From contig NZ_CP143541.1 in assembly GCF_040126055.1 (NCBI RefSeq), positions 186,001 through 250,000 on the forward strand: 64,000 nucleotides of DNA, given 5' to 3'. Under the pieces are notes generated by a model that did not search any database, had not been told where the DNA came from, and was given only the letters and a program-made list of their open reading frames with translations. Source of the DNA: Pseudalkalibacillus sp. SCS-8. Lineage in GTDB: Bacteria; Bacillota; Bacilli; Bacillales; Fictibacillaceae. This document shows positions 25,789 to 33,900 of this stretch, one piece after another. Every line of letters starts with the position of its first letter. Within the stretch, counting starts at the first letter, position 1. The translations under genes and the position numbers were made by a program.

Positions 25789-26922
25789 ATGGCACTTAAA
25801 GAAATGACGGCAAAAGAAGTTGCACAAAAAGTAATCAACAATGAAAAACTATTCATTCTTGATGTTCGTAACGAAGAAGCTCACCAAGACTGGAAAATTG
25901 AAGGTGAGTCTATCGAGATCATAAACGTACCGTATTTTGACCTACTTGAAGGAGTCGATTCGATCCTCGATCAACTCCCTGATGATACTGAAAAACTCGT
26001 TGTCTGTGCGAAAGAAGGTTCATCCAAGTTCGTTGGTGAACAGCTCGTAGAAGCAGGTGTAGAAAATGTTTCTTATCTCCAAGGCGGAATGAAGACGTGG
26101 AGTGAACACCTAGAACCGGTTAAAATCGGTGACCTTAAAGATGGCGGTGCGATTTATCAATTCGTCCGCATCGGTAAAGGGTGCTTGTCATACCTGGTTG
26201 AATCCAATGGAGAAGCAATGATCATCGATTCAAACCGTATGACTGAACCGTATGAAGCATTTGTGAAGGAAAAAGGATTGAACGTGAAGCATATTGCAGA
26301 TACGCATCTTCACGCAGACCATATCTCTGGTGGCCGTGCGCTTGCGGAAACCTTCGGAGCAGACTACTATCTACCACCGAAAGACGCAACGGAAGTCACT
26401 TTTGACTATAAGCCACTTGAAGAAGGAAATGATTTGACGGTCGGAAATACGAAGATCCAAGTACAACCGATCTACTCACCTGGACACACAATCGGAAGTA
26501 CGTCTTTCATTGTCGATGATCAATATCTACTGACAGGAGACATCCTGTTCGTAAAATCAATCGGTCGTCCAGACCTTGCTGGTAAAGCAGAGGACTGGGT
26601 CGGTGACTTGAGAGATACACTTTATCGCAAGTACAAGGAGCTTTCAGACGAACTCGTCGTTCTTCCAGCACACTTCTCTAAGATGGAAGAATTGAACGAA
26701 GATGGTTCTGTCAAAGCGAAACTTGGCGATCTATATGCGAAAAACTCTGGATTGAATGTGGAAGATGAAGGAGAGTTCCGTAAGCTCGTTACAGAAAACC
26801 TTCCACCACAACCAAACGCGTATCAAGAAATCCGTGAAACGAACATGGGTAAAATCAACCCGGAAGATGAAGAACAACGTGAAATGGAAATTGGACCAAA
26901 CCGCTGTGCGGTAGAAGGATAA
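25789..26922 (+). CDS. Rhodanese-MBL fusion, persulfide dioxygenase-like (CstB-type)
   Basis: 377 aa: an N-terminal rhodanese domain (about 1-115, [12 protein letters not shown], Cys73 in VCAKEGSS) then a metallo-beta-lactamase domain (about 125-350) of the ETHE1 persulfide dioxygenase class, with the Fe/Zn ligand motif [21 protein letters not shown] and LLTGDILF. It should oxidise persulfide carried by thiols to sulfite or thiosulfate. Compared with S. aureus CstB, where the MBL domain is first and a rhodanese last, the domain order is reversed. The sulfite exporter-like gene downstream fits the expected product. Confidence 0.9.
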   Translation: MALKEMTAKEVAQKVINNEKLFILDVRNEEAHQDWKIEGESIEIINVPYFDLLEGVDSILDQLPDDTEKLVVCAKEGSSKFVGEQLVEAGVENVSYLQGGMKTWSEHLEPVKIGDLKDGGAIYQFVRIGKGCLSYLVESNGEAMIIDSNRMTEPYEAFVKEKGLNVKHIADTHLHADHISGGRALAETFGADYYLPPKDATEVTFDYKPLEEGNDLTVGNTKIQVQPIYSPGHTIGSTSFIVDDQYLLTGDILFVKSIGRPDLAGKAEDWVGDLRDTLYRKYKELSDELVVLPAHFSKMEELNEDGSVKAKLGDLYAKNSGLNVEDEGEFRKLVTENLPPQPNAYQEIRETNMGKINPEDEEQREMEIGPNRCAVEG

Positions 26923-26959
26923 ATCGAATTTCACAAAATATATTCAGGAGGTCATAACT

Positions 26960-27187
26960 ATGAATTCAGATAAAGTATTAGACGCAAAAGGACTAGCTTG
27001 TCCAATGCCAATCGTAAAAACGAAGAAAGCAATCGATGAGATCAACTCTGGTGAAGTACTAGAAATCCATGCAACGGATAAAGGTGCAAAAAGCGACCTT
27101 ACAGCATGGGTGAAATCCGGAGGACATGAACTTCTTCAAGATACAGAAGAAGACGGCGTGTTCAAATTCTGGATCAAAAAAGCGTAA
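26960..27187 (+). CDS. TusA-family sulfur carrier
   Basis: 75 aa: DKVLDAKGLACPMPIVKTKKAI (Cys14 in CPMP), nearly identical to the N-terminus of the TusA-rhodanese fusion at 24782, which suggests a recent duplication or gene conversion. SD AGGAGGT. Last gene before the terminator of the main sulfur operon. Confidence 0.92.
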   Translation: MNSDKVLDAKGLACPMPIVKTKKAIDEINSGEVLEIHATDKGAKSDLTAWVKSGGHELLQDTEEDGVFKFWIKKA

Positions 27188-27196
27188 CGAACAACT

Positions 27197-27226
27197 AAAG
27201 GGGCTGTGAAATGCAGTCCCTTTTCA
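27197..27226 (+). terminator. Terminator after the TusA gene
   Basis: AAAGGGGCTG (27197-27206) / CAGTCCCTTT (27213-27222) with one G-T pair, then TTC. Possibly leaky, since the TauE gene follows by 64 bp. Confidence 0.65.
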
Positions 27227-27289
27227 ATTAAAATTTTTTCGAATTCATTAAGCAATTTTTTATCAGCAATGCAGAAGGAGATGTAGACC

Positions 27290-28069
27290 ATGGATATTGC
27301 ATTTATTATAACCATTTTCATGATCGGGTTCGTCGGGTCATTTGTTTCCGGTATGGTCGGGATCGGCGGATCGATTATTAAATATCCGATGCTCTTGTAT
27401 ATCCCCGCACTACTTGGTTTCTCTGCCTTTACTGCCCATGAAGTTTCAGGCATCAGTGCCGTGCAAGTGTTCTTTGCGACCATCGGCGGTGTCTGGGCAT
27501 ATCGAAAAGGCGGATACCTGAACAAAACACTCATCATTTATATGGGTACAAGTGTATTAATCGGTAGTTTCATCGGCGCATACGGTTCAAGATTCCTATC
27601 CGAAAGCGGTATTAACATCGTATATGGAATCCTAGCAACCATAGCTGCAGTAATGATGTTCATTCCTAAAAAGGGATTGGATGATCAGAACTTAGATGAC
27701 GTAACCTTCAACAAGTGGTTAGCAGCGGGCCTTGCATTTGCGGTCGGAGTAGGGGCAGGAATTGTCGGTGCAGCCGGTGCATTCATTCTTGTGCCAATCA
27801 TGCTCGTTGTATTGAAAATCCCGACGCGGATGACAATTGCGTCATCTCTAGCAATCACTTTTATTTCATCAATCGGAGCCACGGTCGGGAAAATTTCAAC
27901 AGGTCAGGTTCTGTTAGTACCAGCTATCATCATGGTTATTGCAAGCTTAATCGCATCACCACTGGGTGCACATGCAGGTAAAAGAGTAAATACGAAAATC
28001 TTGCAATGGATATTGGCCTTGTTGATCGTAGCTACATCCATTAAGATCTGGCTGGATATCTTCAGCTAA
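27290..28069 (+). CDS. TauE/SafE-family sulfite/organosulfur exporter
   Basis: 259 aa, about eight TM segments, with the repeated motif pair [17 protein letters not shown] (N-half) and [18 protein letters not shown] (C-half) of the TauE/SafE family. Export of sulfite or sulfoacetate is the best guess given the sulfur-oxidation genes upstream. AGAAGGAGAT precedes the ATG. Its 3' end overlaps the convergent zinc-ribbon gene by 8 bases. Confidence 0.88.
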   Translation: MDIAFIITIFMIGFVGSFVSGMVGIGGSIIKYPMLLYIPALLGFSAFTAHEVSGISAVQVFFATIGGVWAYRKGGYLNKTLIIYMGTSVLIGSFIGAYGSRFLSESGINIVYGILATIAAVMMFIPKKGLDDQNLDDVTFNKWLAAGLAFAVGVGAGIVGAAGAFILVPIMLVVLKIPTRMTIASSLAITFISSIGATVGKISTGQVLLVPAIIMVIASLIASPLGAHAGKRVNTKILQWILALLIVATSIKIWLDIFS

Positions 28070-28226
28070 CCTTATACGTTTCAATATACGTCTCGAGGGC
28101 AGGGTGGAATTCTTTTTCGAAGTGTTGATCAGGACATTGCTTGATCGTCTTCAGATTAAAGAACCCCTGTCCTTTTATATTTAATGGTTTGGCGCATACT
28201 GGGCATTTATCTTTAAGAAGGCTCAT
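28062..28226 (-). CDS. Small zinc-ribbon protein (54 aa)
   Basis: ATG 28226 has GGAGGT 8 bases upstream on the minus strand. The product [11 protein letters not shown]...[12 protein letters not shown] has a CPVC knuckle and a second Cys/His cluster (Cys about 36, His40, His46), so a single metal site is likely. Function unknown. It is convergent with the TauE-family gene, overlapping its last codons. Confidence 0.7.
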   Translation of the reverse strand: MSLLKDKCPVCAKPLNIKGQGFFNLKTIKQCPDQHFEKEFHPALETYIETYKVS

Positions 28227-28322
28227 TAAAGTACACCTCCACAAATTTATTAATTCCCATCTGATTACTATGAATTATAACATGAGGAATGGCACGTTTC
28301 CAACAAAAAGGAGTGGTATAAT

Positions 28323-28892
28323 ATGACAGACAAACGTTTCAATCCAGAGCTAGCACAAAAATTATTTAGTGACGAAAGACAAAAGATGTTGCGAGCCAAT
28401 GAAATTATTGAGGCGATCGGAGTCGATCAAAATGATGTCATTGCAGACCTCGGGGCTGGGAACGGATACTTCACCATCCCTTTTGCAAAGACTGCTAGAC
28501 ACGTATATGCTGTCGATATTGAGCCGAAAATGCTTGCGTTATCGGAAGACTATGCAAAAAAAGAAAAGGTTACTAATATAGAGTATGTCGTTAGCGATCT
28601 ATTGGATATTCAATTGGACAGCGGACAGGCAGATGTTGCGTTTGTAGCATTTGTCATTCATGAGGTCGAGCCAATGAAAAATGCTTTAGAGGAAATCTCC
28701 CGGATTTTAAAGCCTGGAGGTAAATTGGTGCTACTAGAATGGAAGCCTGAAGATCATCCGGATATGGGACCACCTTCCCTCGAGCGGATTGCACCTGATA
28801 AGCTACAAGACATCCTGCAGCAACACGGGTTTGAAACGACGCTTTTCTATGAAAATGAGAAGATGTATGGTATCTCAGCACATATTACGTAG
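28323..28892 (+). CDS. Class I SAM-dependent methyltransferase
   Basis: 189 aa. Motif I VIADLGAGNGYFTIPFAK, acidic motif YAVDIEPKMLAL, then FVAFVIHEVEP and ISRILKPGGKLVLLEWKPED (motifs IV-VI). Methyltransf_11/25-type; substrate unknown. SD AAAAAGGAG. Its place among sulfur genes may mean thiol or sulfide methylation, but this is only suggestive. Confidence 0.85.
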   Translation: MTDKRFNPELAQKLFSDERQKMLRANEIIEAIGVDQNDVIADLGAGNGYFTIPFAKTARHVYAVDIEPKMLALSEDYAKKEKVTNIEYVVSDLLDIQLDSGQADVAFVAFVIHEVEPMKNALEEISRILKPGGKLVLLEWKPEDHPDMGPPSLERIAPDKLQDILQQHGFETTLFYENEKMYGISAHIT

Positions 28893-28949
28893 AAATAAGG
28901 GGGGGCGTTGTCCTTCCACCTAACTTACATATCGATGAGGAGAGAAACG

Positions 28950-29999
28950 ATGAGTTATTTTCAAATTGGCTCCATCATTATCCGGACGGAGTGGATTATT
29001 CTTTTCGTTGCAGTCATCCTCGGCTTCATAGCTGCAAGGTATCGCTTACGTACATTTGCAGAGAGGAAAATGCTGCTTGATTTATTGTTCAATGCCTTTT
29101 TAATTGGGTTGATTGTGTGGAAATTAAGCGTTTTCCTCTTCCAGCCGTTGGCTGTCATCGAATATCCGATGTCATTGTTGTATTTTACAGGCGGCAGTAA
29201 AGGGGTTGGATTAGGATTGATTGTGGCAATCCTCTACCTCTTTTATCAAACGAAGAAAAAGCAACTGGACTGGTTTGTTGTCGTAGACATTGCTTTGATC
29301 GGATTTTTGACGTCAATGGTCTCGATCATTTTCTTTACACTGGTCATAGGGAAAGACGTATCCAACATGATGCTCTTGTTCTTATTAATCGGGTTCATTA
29401 GCTTTATAGCTATTATTTTCTTTAAAAAGGGAGGAGCACAAGCCGGTAAGGTGTTCGCTATTCTTCTTGTGATCGGGTTAGCAGGCTGGTCGGTCTATGA
29501 CCATGTCTTACAAAAGGATGCAGAACAAGTTGAGGCTCCAGACGTAGAGAACATCCCGATCGGTACAAGTGTAGGAGAGAAAGCTCCGAGCTTTGGCCTT
29601 GAAAGGCTTGATGGACAGGAAGTCGAATTGGCTGATTATCAAGGCAAGGTCGTCGTGCTTAACATTTGGGCGACATGGTGTCCGCCTTGCCGCGCAGAAA
29701 TGCCGGAGATGGTGCATTTCTATGAAAAATATGCTGAAGACAATATTGAAATCCTCGCTGTAAATATGACGAATTCAGAGAAAAGCGCGGAGGACGTTGC
29801 AAATTTTAAAAAAGATTATAAGATTAATTTTCCGATATTATTAGATGTGAATGGGGAAGTTGCAACGACTTACCAAGCCTTCACGATTCCGACGACTTAC
29901 GTAATCGATGAAAATGGCATCATCGTTGAAAAAATCGCCGGACCGATGTCATTCGAATGGATGGAAAATCACATCCTTGAATACGCGTTTAAGAAATAA
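28950..29999 (+). CDS. Membrane-anchored thioredoxin-like protein (TlpA/ResA type) with N-terminal polytopic domain
   Basis: 349 aa from ATG 28950 (GAGGAGA 6 bases upstream). The first 195 residues hold about six hydrophobic helices, then a linker and a C-terminal redoxin domain with SFGLERLDGQEVELADYQGKV, active site WATWCPPCRAEM and cis-Pro region TIPTTYVID. It should act outside the membrane on disulfides or persulfides. The fused TM domain resembles the prolipoprotein-diacylglyceryl-transferase-like/DoxX-like type more than CcdA, as no paired membrane Cys is seen. Position after the sulfur operon suggests periplasm-side thiol redox work. Confidence 0.8.
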   Translation: MSYFQIGSIIIRTEWIILFVAVILGFIAARYRLRTFAERKMLLDLLFNAFLIGLIVWKLSVFLFQPLAVIEYPMSLLYFTGGSKGVGLGLIVAILYLFYQTKKKQLDWFVVVDIALIGFLTSMVSIIFFTLVIGKDVSNMMLLFLLIGFISFIAIIFFKKGGAQAGKVFAILLVIGLAGWSVYDHVLQKDAEQVEAPDVENIPIGTSVGEKAPSFGLERLDGQEVELADYQGKVVVLNIWATWCPPCRAEMPEMVHFYEKYAEDNIEILAVNMTNSEKSAEDVANFKKDYKINFPILLDVNGEVATTYQAFTIPTTYVIDENGIIVEKIAGPMSFEWMENHILEYAFKK

Positions 30000-30082
30000 C
30001 TGAGGCGGGAATGCAAGAATACGTAGCAGGGTATATCTATGTTAGAGTATAAATAGAACATTACCAAAGGAGATGATTTTAC

Positions 30083-30466
30083 ATGTTTCACTACACGGTC
30101 ATGACGGACAAGGATATCAACGAAGCTTGCGAAACGCTTGAGGCGCAATTGAAGGAAGAACAGTTCGGCGTACTTTGGGATTTTGACCTGAAGAGTAAAT
30201 TGAATGAAAAAGGTCTCGATTTCAACAAGGAATTTCGAGTGTTAGAGGTCTGTAATCCAAAGGAAGCGCAACGTGTATTGAATCAAAATCTGATGGTAGG
30301 TTATTTCCTGCCTTGTAAAATGGTTGTCTATAAAGATGGCGATCAAACGAAAATCGGAATGCCTAAGCCGACTTCCCTGGTAACAATGGTTGATGATCAA
30401 GAGATCACAGCGATGGCAGAGGATATTGAGAAGCGCTTAGTTGCTTGTATGGATAAAAGCGTCTAA
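30083..30466 (+). CDS. DUF302-family protein
   Basis: 127 aa with the DUF302 core: GVLWDFDLKSKLNEKG, FRVLEVCNPKEAQRVLN, and VGYFLPCKMVVYKDGDQTKIGMPKP. Function unknown; DUF302 proteins are common next to sulfur-oxidation genes, as here. Two conserved cysteines (about 57 and 79) could carry sulfur. SD AAAGGAGAT. Confidence 0.88.
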   Translation: MFHYTVMTDKDINEACETLEAQLKEEQFGVLWDFDLKSKLNEKGLDFNKEFRVLEVCNPKEAQRVLNQNLMVGYFLPCKMVVYKDGDQTKIGMPKPTSLVTMVDDQEITAMAEDIEKRLVACMDKSV

Positions 30467-30501
30467 ACATTCATTTTAAAGCATAGGATGGAGGGTAGGG
30501 G

Positions 30502-30526
30502 ATGTCATATTACAGTAACATGACAT
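30502..30526 (+). other. 25-bp near-perfect palindrome downstream of DUF302
   Basis: ATGTCAT-A-TTAC-A-GTAA-C-ATGACAT with only three unpaired bases; G/T-tolerant pairing extends it on both sides. No T-run, so it is either an RNA hairpin at the end of the sulfur transcript or a protein-binding site. Confidence 0.5.
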
Positions 30527-30602
30527 TTCCTTACCAGCGTTTGACTTGATAAACAGCAGGGAAAAGATATATTACAAATTTCAACTTGTGAGGATTTTTA
30601 CA

Positions 30603-30631
30603 ATGACATCATTCGCCGGTGGTGTTATAAT
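30603..30631 (+). promoter_or_regulatory. Promoter of the antisense antitoxin RNA
   Basis: ATGACA (30603-30608), 17 bp, perfect TATAAT (30626-30631). It reads toward the toxin gene's 3' end on the opposite strand. Confidence 0.65.
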
Positions 30632-30637
30632 AAAAAA

Positions 30638-30767
30638 AGATTTCAATTAAAAACGCAGGTGCGGCAACACCTGCGATTCATACGATAAGCTTATCCCCGT
30701 TGGGATCGGCTAGGACGTATTTTAGACCGTGACCTAAGTGCTCAGCTCAAGGACGGTCTATTTTTTA
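30638..30767 (+). ncRNA. Putative antisense RNA antitoxin (type I system)
   Basis: Predicted transcript of about 130 nt between the TATAAT promoter and a strong terminator: TAGACCGT (30723-30730) / ACGGTCTA (30753-30760) then TTTTTTAT. It is fully complementary to the 3' untranslated region and the last codon of the toxin mRNA made from the other strand, the layout of TxpA/RatA- and BsrG/SR4-like pairs. It begins with the hairpin CGCAGGTG / CACCTGCG (30654-30675), which on the minus strand is the toxin mRNA's terminator. Confidence 0.65.
30654..30676 (-). terminator. Terminator of the toxin mRNA (minus strand)
   Basis: CGCAGGTG (30654-30661) / CACCTGCG (30668-30675), 6-nt loop, followed on the minus strand by TTTTTAATTG. 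Confidence 0.7.
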
Positions 30768-30841
30768 TACGGGAATGACAATACGCTGATAATCAACGTG
30801 GCAAACGAGATGGTAACCATCAACGTTTGAAAGACTGTCAT
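30758..30841 (-). CDS. Holin-like type I toxin peptide (27 aa)
   Basis: Minus-strand ATG at 30841 with GGGGTGGT about 8 bases upstream; 27 codons ending TAG. The product has the start MTVFQTLMVTISFATLI and the end FPYKK: a short N-terminus, one hydrophobic helix and a basic tail, matching the 'putative holin-like toxin' (Hol_Tox) family. It should insert in the membrane when over-expressed. The antisense RNA overlapping its 3' side is the expected antitoxin. Sits in an otherwise gene-free 630-bp gap. Confidence 0.75.
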   Translation of the reverse strand: MTVFQTLMVTISFATLIISVLSFPYKK

Positions 30842-31097
30842 CTTTAACACCACCCCTCTCGAGTGTAGTGCCGACCGCCCTTGAAGGGAAACTCATCGTA
30901 TTTATACAATTTTATCACTTATGGAAAAAATTCTCATGATACATATGGACCACTTATACAAGCTCCAACTGCCTGTTGTCCTGTTTATCGGTTCGTTTCA
31001 TCCCGTTAAATGTGATAAAAGTAACAGGTTTGGTGTACACACGAAAAATTGGGGTACAGTAGATATAGATTATTTTTAATGAGGATGGAGGGGAATT

Positions 31098-31952
31098 ATG
31101 AGCTTACAAACGTTGCAAAACGAAATTATTCGAAAATTACATGTCGAACCGGAAATATCACCGCAAGAAGAAATCCGCAAACGTGTCGACCTCTTAAAAG
31201 ATTATGCCAAAACGACTGGAATGAAAGGGTTTGTCCTTGGTATCAGCGGTGGACAAGACTCCAGCCTGGCAGGGAAGTTAGGTCAATTGGCAGCAGAAGA
31301 ACTTCGCGAAGAATCAGGAGAGGAATATACATTTATAGCGGTTCGTCTTCCATATGGCGTCCAGAAAGATGAGGATGATGCTAAGAAGGCGTTGGCGTTC
31401 ATCGACCCGGACCGGACACTGACGGTAAATGTAAAAGATGCTGTCGACGCTTCGTATCAAGCATTCCGCGAAGCGACCGGGGAAGATTTGAGTGATTTCT
31501 TGAAGGGGAACACGAAAGCCCGCGAACGTATGAAAGTTCAATATGACATAGCTGCACATTACAATCTGCTTGTCATCGGTACCGACCATGCAGCCGAAGC
31601 GGTCACTGGGTTCTACACGAAACATGGAGATGGTGCTTGTGATATCGCACCGTTATTCGGATTGAACAAACGCCAGGGGAAAACGCTTCTGAAGGAGCTG
31701 GGTGCCCCGGAATCCTTATATACGAAGGTTCCGACCGCAGATTTGGAGGACGATCGTCCGGGTCTACCTGATGAAGAAGCCCTCGGCGTGACCTATGATG
31801 ATATTGACGCTTATCTCGAAGGAAAAGACGTCGATTCTGATGCGAAAGAGAAGATCGAGAACCACTATATGAAGACGCGTCACAAGCGTGAAAGTGAAAT
31901 TACACTCTATGATGACTGGTGGAAAACACAAGAAGAACATGACGATATGTAA
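31098..31952 (+). CDS. nadE: NH3-dependent NAD+ synthetase
   Basis: 284 aa. Amidates deamido-NAD to NAD with ammonia and ATP. N-type ATP pyrophosphatase loop [16 protein letters not shown], then [29 protein letters not shown] and [23 protein letters not shown]; the end [14 protein letters not shown] is typical of Bacillus NadE. TGGAGGGG precedes the ATG. Confidence 0.96.
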   Translation: MSLQTLQNEIIRKLHVEPEISPQEEIRKRVDLLKDYAKTTGMKGFVLGISGGQDSSLAGKLGQLAAEELREESGEEYTFIAVRLPYGVQKDEDDAKKALAFIDPDRTLTVNVKDAVDASYQAFREATGEDLSDFLKGNTKARERMKVQYDIAAHYNLLVIGTDHAAEAVTGFYTKHGDGACDIAPLFGLNKRQGKTLLKELGAPESLYTKVPTADLEDDRPGLPDEEALGVTYDDIDAYLEGKDVDSDAKEKIENHYMKTRHKRESEITLYDDWWKTQEEHDDM

Positions 31953-31959
31953 ATATAAG

Positions 31960-31993
31960 CGAGAGCTGCCCTGCTGAAGGACAGCTCTTTTTG
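31960..31993 (+). terminator. nadE terminator
   Basis: AGAGCTG (31962-31968) / CAGCTCT (31982-31988), then TTTTTG. Confidence 0.75.
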
Positions 31994-32040
31994 TGTGGAA
32001 TGGGCGGTTCGGCAGCGTCGCCGGCGTTTGTTCGTGAAAT

Positions 32041-32140
32041 TGTGAACTGGGTTCATAATTTGTGAACTAGGTTCATAAATCGCAAACTGGGTTCATAATT
32101 TGTGGAATTGGTTCATTATTTCTGATCTAGGTTCATAATC
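32041..32140. repeat. Five tandem 20-bp repeats, consensus TGTGAACTGGGTTCATAATT
   Basis: Units start at 32041, 32061, 32081, 32101 and 32121, each exactly 20 bp, most intact in the first two. Each intact unit contains the palindrome TGAAC-N3-GGTTCA-like arms (GAAC/GTTC). They lie in the gap between the nadE terminator and the convergent gene at 32233. No coding potential is seen. Confidence 0.85.
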
Positions 32141-32194
32141 GGCTGAGACGATAAAACTGAGGACCTTCCTGAAAGAATTCAATGCTTCAATACG

Positions 32195-32225
32195 GAAAAA
32201 AGAGCTGGATCACACAGCTCTTTCC
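32195..32225 (-). terminator. Terminator of the minus-strand membrane gene
   Basis: AGAGCTG (32201-32207) / CAGCTCT (32215-32221); on the minus strand it runs into TTTTTTCC. Confidence 0.8.
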
Positions 32226-32232
32226 TTATTAA

Positions 32233-32736
32233 TCACATAAAAACATGGAAAAATACGATGATGAGAAAAAGGTAAGCGGTATATCGATGGAATCTTCGTC
32301 GTCTTCCCGAAGATTTCCTCTTCCGTAAGTAGCCGGTGAAGAGAAGGGCGGCTAACGCTATCAGTGCAACCATGCCCGTCTTACCAGTGAGCGTAGCTGC
32401 CCAGCCGGTTGATAACATATAGCCTGCATGCATGAGGAGTGCCCCGACGCCAAGTATGGCAGATGCGACATGAAAACGGATATATACCCTCGTAAAAATC
32501 ACAAGTCTTCTTCGTGCTTCCGATCTCCCTAACCGTCCGATCAATCTCAGAAAAAGATAAAGGATGAATGCAAGAATGAAATACACGAGCGCAGTGTTAG
32601 CCCATAGAATGGCCGTCGCATGATCCATCGGCCGCCAAAGTAGATATAACAACCACGGAGATGACACAGCAAGGGCAATCCCTGTACTCTTGCGCACATC
32701 CAACCGAAATAAAAATCGTAAAATCCGCTTTCTCAT
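32233..32736 (-). CDS. Integral membrane protein, cytochrome b561/ferric-reductase-like
   Basis: 167 aa from ATG 32736 (AGGGGTGG about 10 bases upstream on the minus strand), four or five TM helices. Histidines placed within helices (FHVASAILGVGALLMHAGYML and RFHRYTAYLFLIIVFFHVF) look like haem b ligands, as in ferric-reductase-like transmembrane domains. There is no flavin or NAD domain, so a partner would be needed. Function is not established. Confidence 0.6.
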   Translation of the reverse strand: MRKRILRFLFRLDVRKSTGIALAVSSPWLLYLLWRPMDHATAILWANTALVYFILAFILYLFLRLIGRLGRSEARRRLVIFTRVYIRFHVASAILGVGALLMHAGYMLSTGWAATLTGKTGMVALIALAALLFTGYLRKRKSSGRRRRFHRYTAYLFLIIVFFHVFM

Positions 32737-32762
32737 CACCACATCACCACCCCTATTGTATC

Positions 32763-32916
32763 AGTGTCAGGCACTTTCAGAGAAGCCCGCCGCATCACGG
32801 TTCGTGGGAAGTGTCAGACACCTCCAGAGAAGCCCGCCGCATCAAGGCTCGTCAAAAGTGTCAGGCACTCACACAAAACCCCGCTGTAACAGCTTCGCTG
32901 GTGAGTGCCTGACACT
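32763..32916. repeat. 47-bp-period repeat array (array B), core AGTGTCAGGCACT
   Basis: Cores at 32763, 32810, 32857 and 32904 (the last in reverse-complement form), each 47 bp apart. The intervals carry the conserved TTTCAGAGAAGCCCG and CCGCATCA; two of them are nearly identical. A further partial TCTGACACT is at 32931. The array fills the divergent space between the membrane gene and cphB. Confidence 0.88.
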
Positions 32917-33072
32917 TACCTCACACTCCCTCTGACACTTCCTGTATAATTTTCACACTTTCTGAATAAAATAGTAAAAATCACTCATTTTAAAAAGTGG
33001 GTGATTTTTCGGTTTTGAACCTGGAAAAGTTGGGTAAAAGATATCACTTCATGTTAAAGGGTGAGATAGAGC

Positions 33073-33900
33073 GTGACGAACATCGGTAGCGGAGATTTAT
33101 TCATCATCGGTGGGAATGAAGATAAAGAAGGCGATCTAGAGGTCCTCTCGATATTTGTGGACGATGCGAAAGCCAGAGGTGGAAACATCGGTGTGCTTAC
33201 GACTGCGACTGGTTATCCGGAAGAAGTCGGCGGAGAGTATCGGGATCTATTCCTGAAGCTAGGGGCCTCCAAGGTAGAACTGTTACATATTGATACCCGT
33301 TTGAAAGCGGAAGAGGAAACATTCACACAAGTCGTTGGGTCATTGTCTGCCCTCTTTATAACTGGAGGCGATCAGAACCGGCTCTCTAGCATCATCGGAG
33401 GTACGACTTTCTTCAAGGAAGTACAGAAGGCCTGGCAAAACGGCTTGATCATAGCGGGTACGAGTGCAGGGGCAGCCATCATGAGCAGACATATGATTGT
33501 CTCAGGAAAGACGAAAGTGAAGCATGACAAGATCAACGTCGAAATCGGAGTAGGTTTTGGATTTTTGGAGGACGTCGTCATCGACCAACACTTTTCGCAG
33601 CGAGCCCGCTTCGGAAGACTTTTGTATGCAATCGCACAGAACCCTCAGATCATAGGTGTCGGGATTGATGAAAACACAGCGATTTGGGTGAAAGAAGGCG
33701 GAAGATACTTCGAAGTGATCGGAGAACATTCCGTAACCGTCATTGATGGATGTAAGCTTTCATTTGTGGATATTGCTGATGAAGCCGAAAGTGACGAGGT
33801 CACGATCGCAGGTGTACAGCTTCATTCCATTGCTAAAGGCTACCAATTTGACATGGAGAATCGGCAGTTGATTATGAAGGAGAAGGGAACAGCCCAATGA
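33073..33900 (+). CDS. cphB: Cyanophycinase
   Basis: 275 aa, peptidase family S51. Cuts the multi-L-arginyl-poly-L-aspartate polymer to beta-Asp-Arg dipeptides. Landmarks: FIIGGNEDKEGD, FITGGDQNRL and the nucleophile elbow AGTSAGAAIMS (Ser131), then DQHFSQRARFGRLL. Begins at GTG 33073 with GGGTGAG upstream. Its stop overlaps the cphA start (ATGA), so degradation and synthesis of cyanophycin are co-expressed. Confidence 0.95.
   Translation: MTNIGSGDLFIIGGNEDKEGDLEVLSIFVDDAKARGGNIGVLTTATGYPEEVGGEYRDLFLKLGASKVELLHIDTRLKAEEETFTQVVGSLSALFITGGDQNRLSSIIGGTTFFKEVQKAWQNGLIIAGTSAGAAIMSRHMIVSGKTKVKHDKINVEIGVGFGFLEDVVIDQHFSQRARFGRLLYAIAQNPQIIGVGIDENTAIWVKEGGRYFEVIGEHSVTVIDGCKLSFVDIADEAESDEVTIAGVQLHSIAKGYQFDMENRQLIMKEKGTAQ

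Noticed and set aside
31049..31372. Alternative frame overlapping the nadE start
   Set aside because: Out-of-frame with nadE, lacks SD and family signal.
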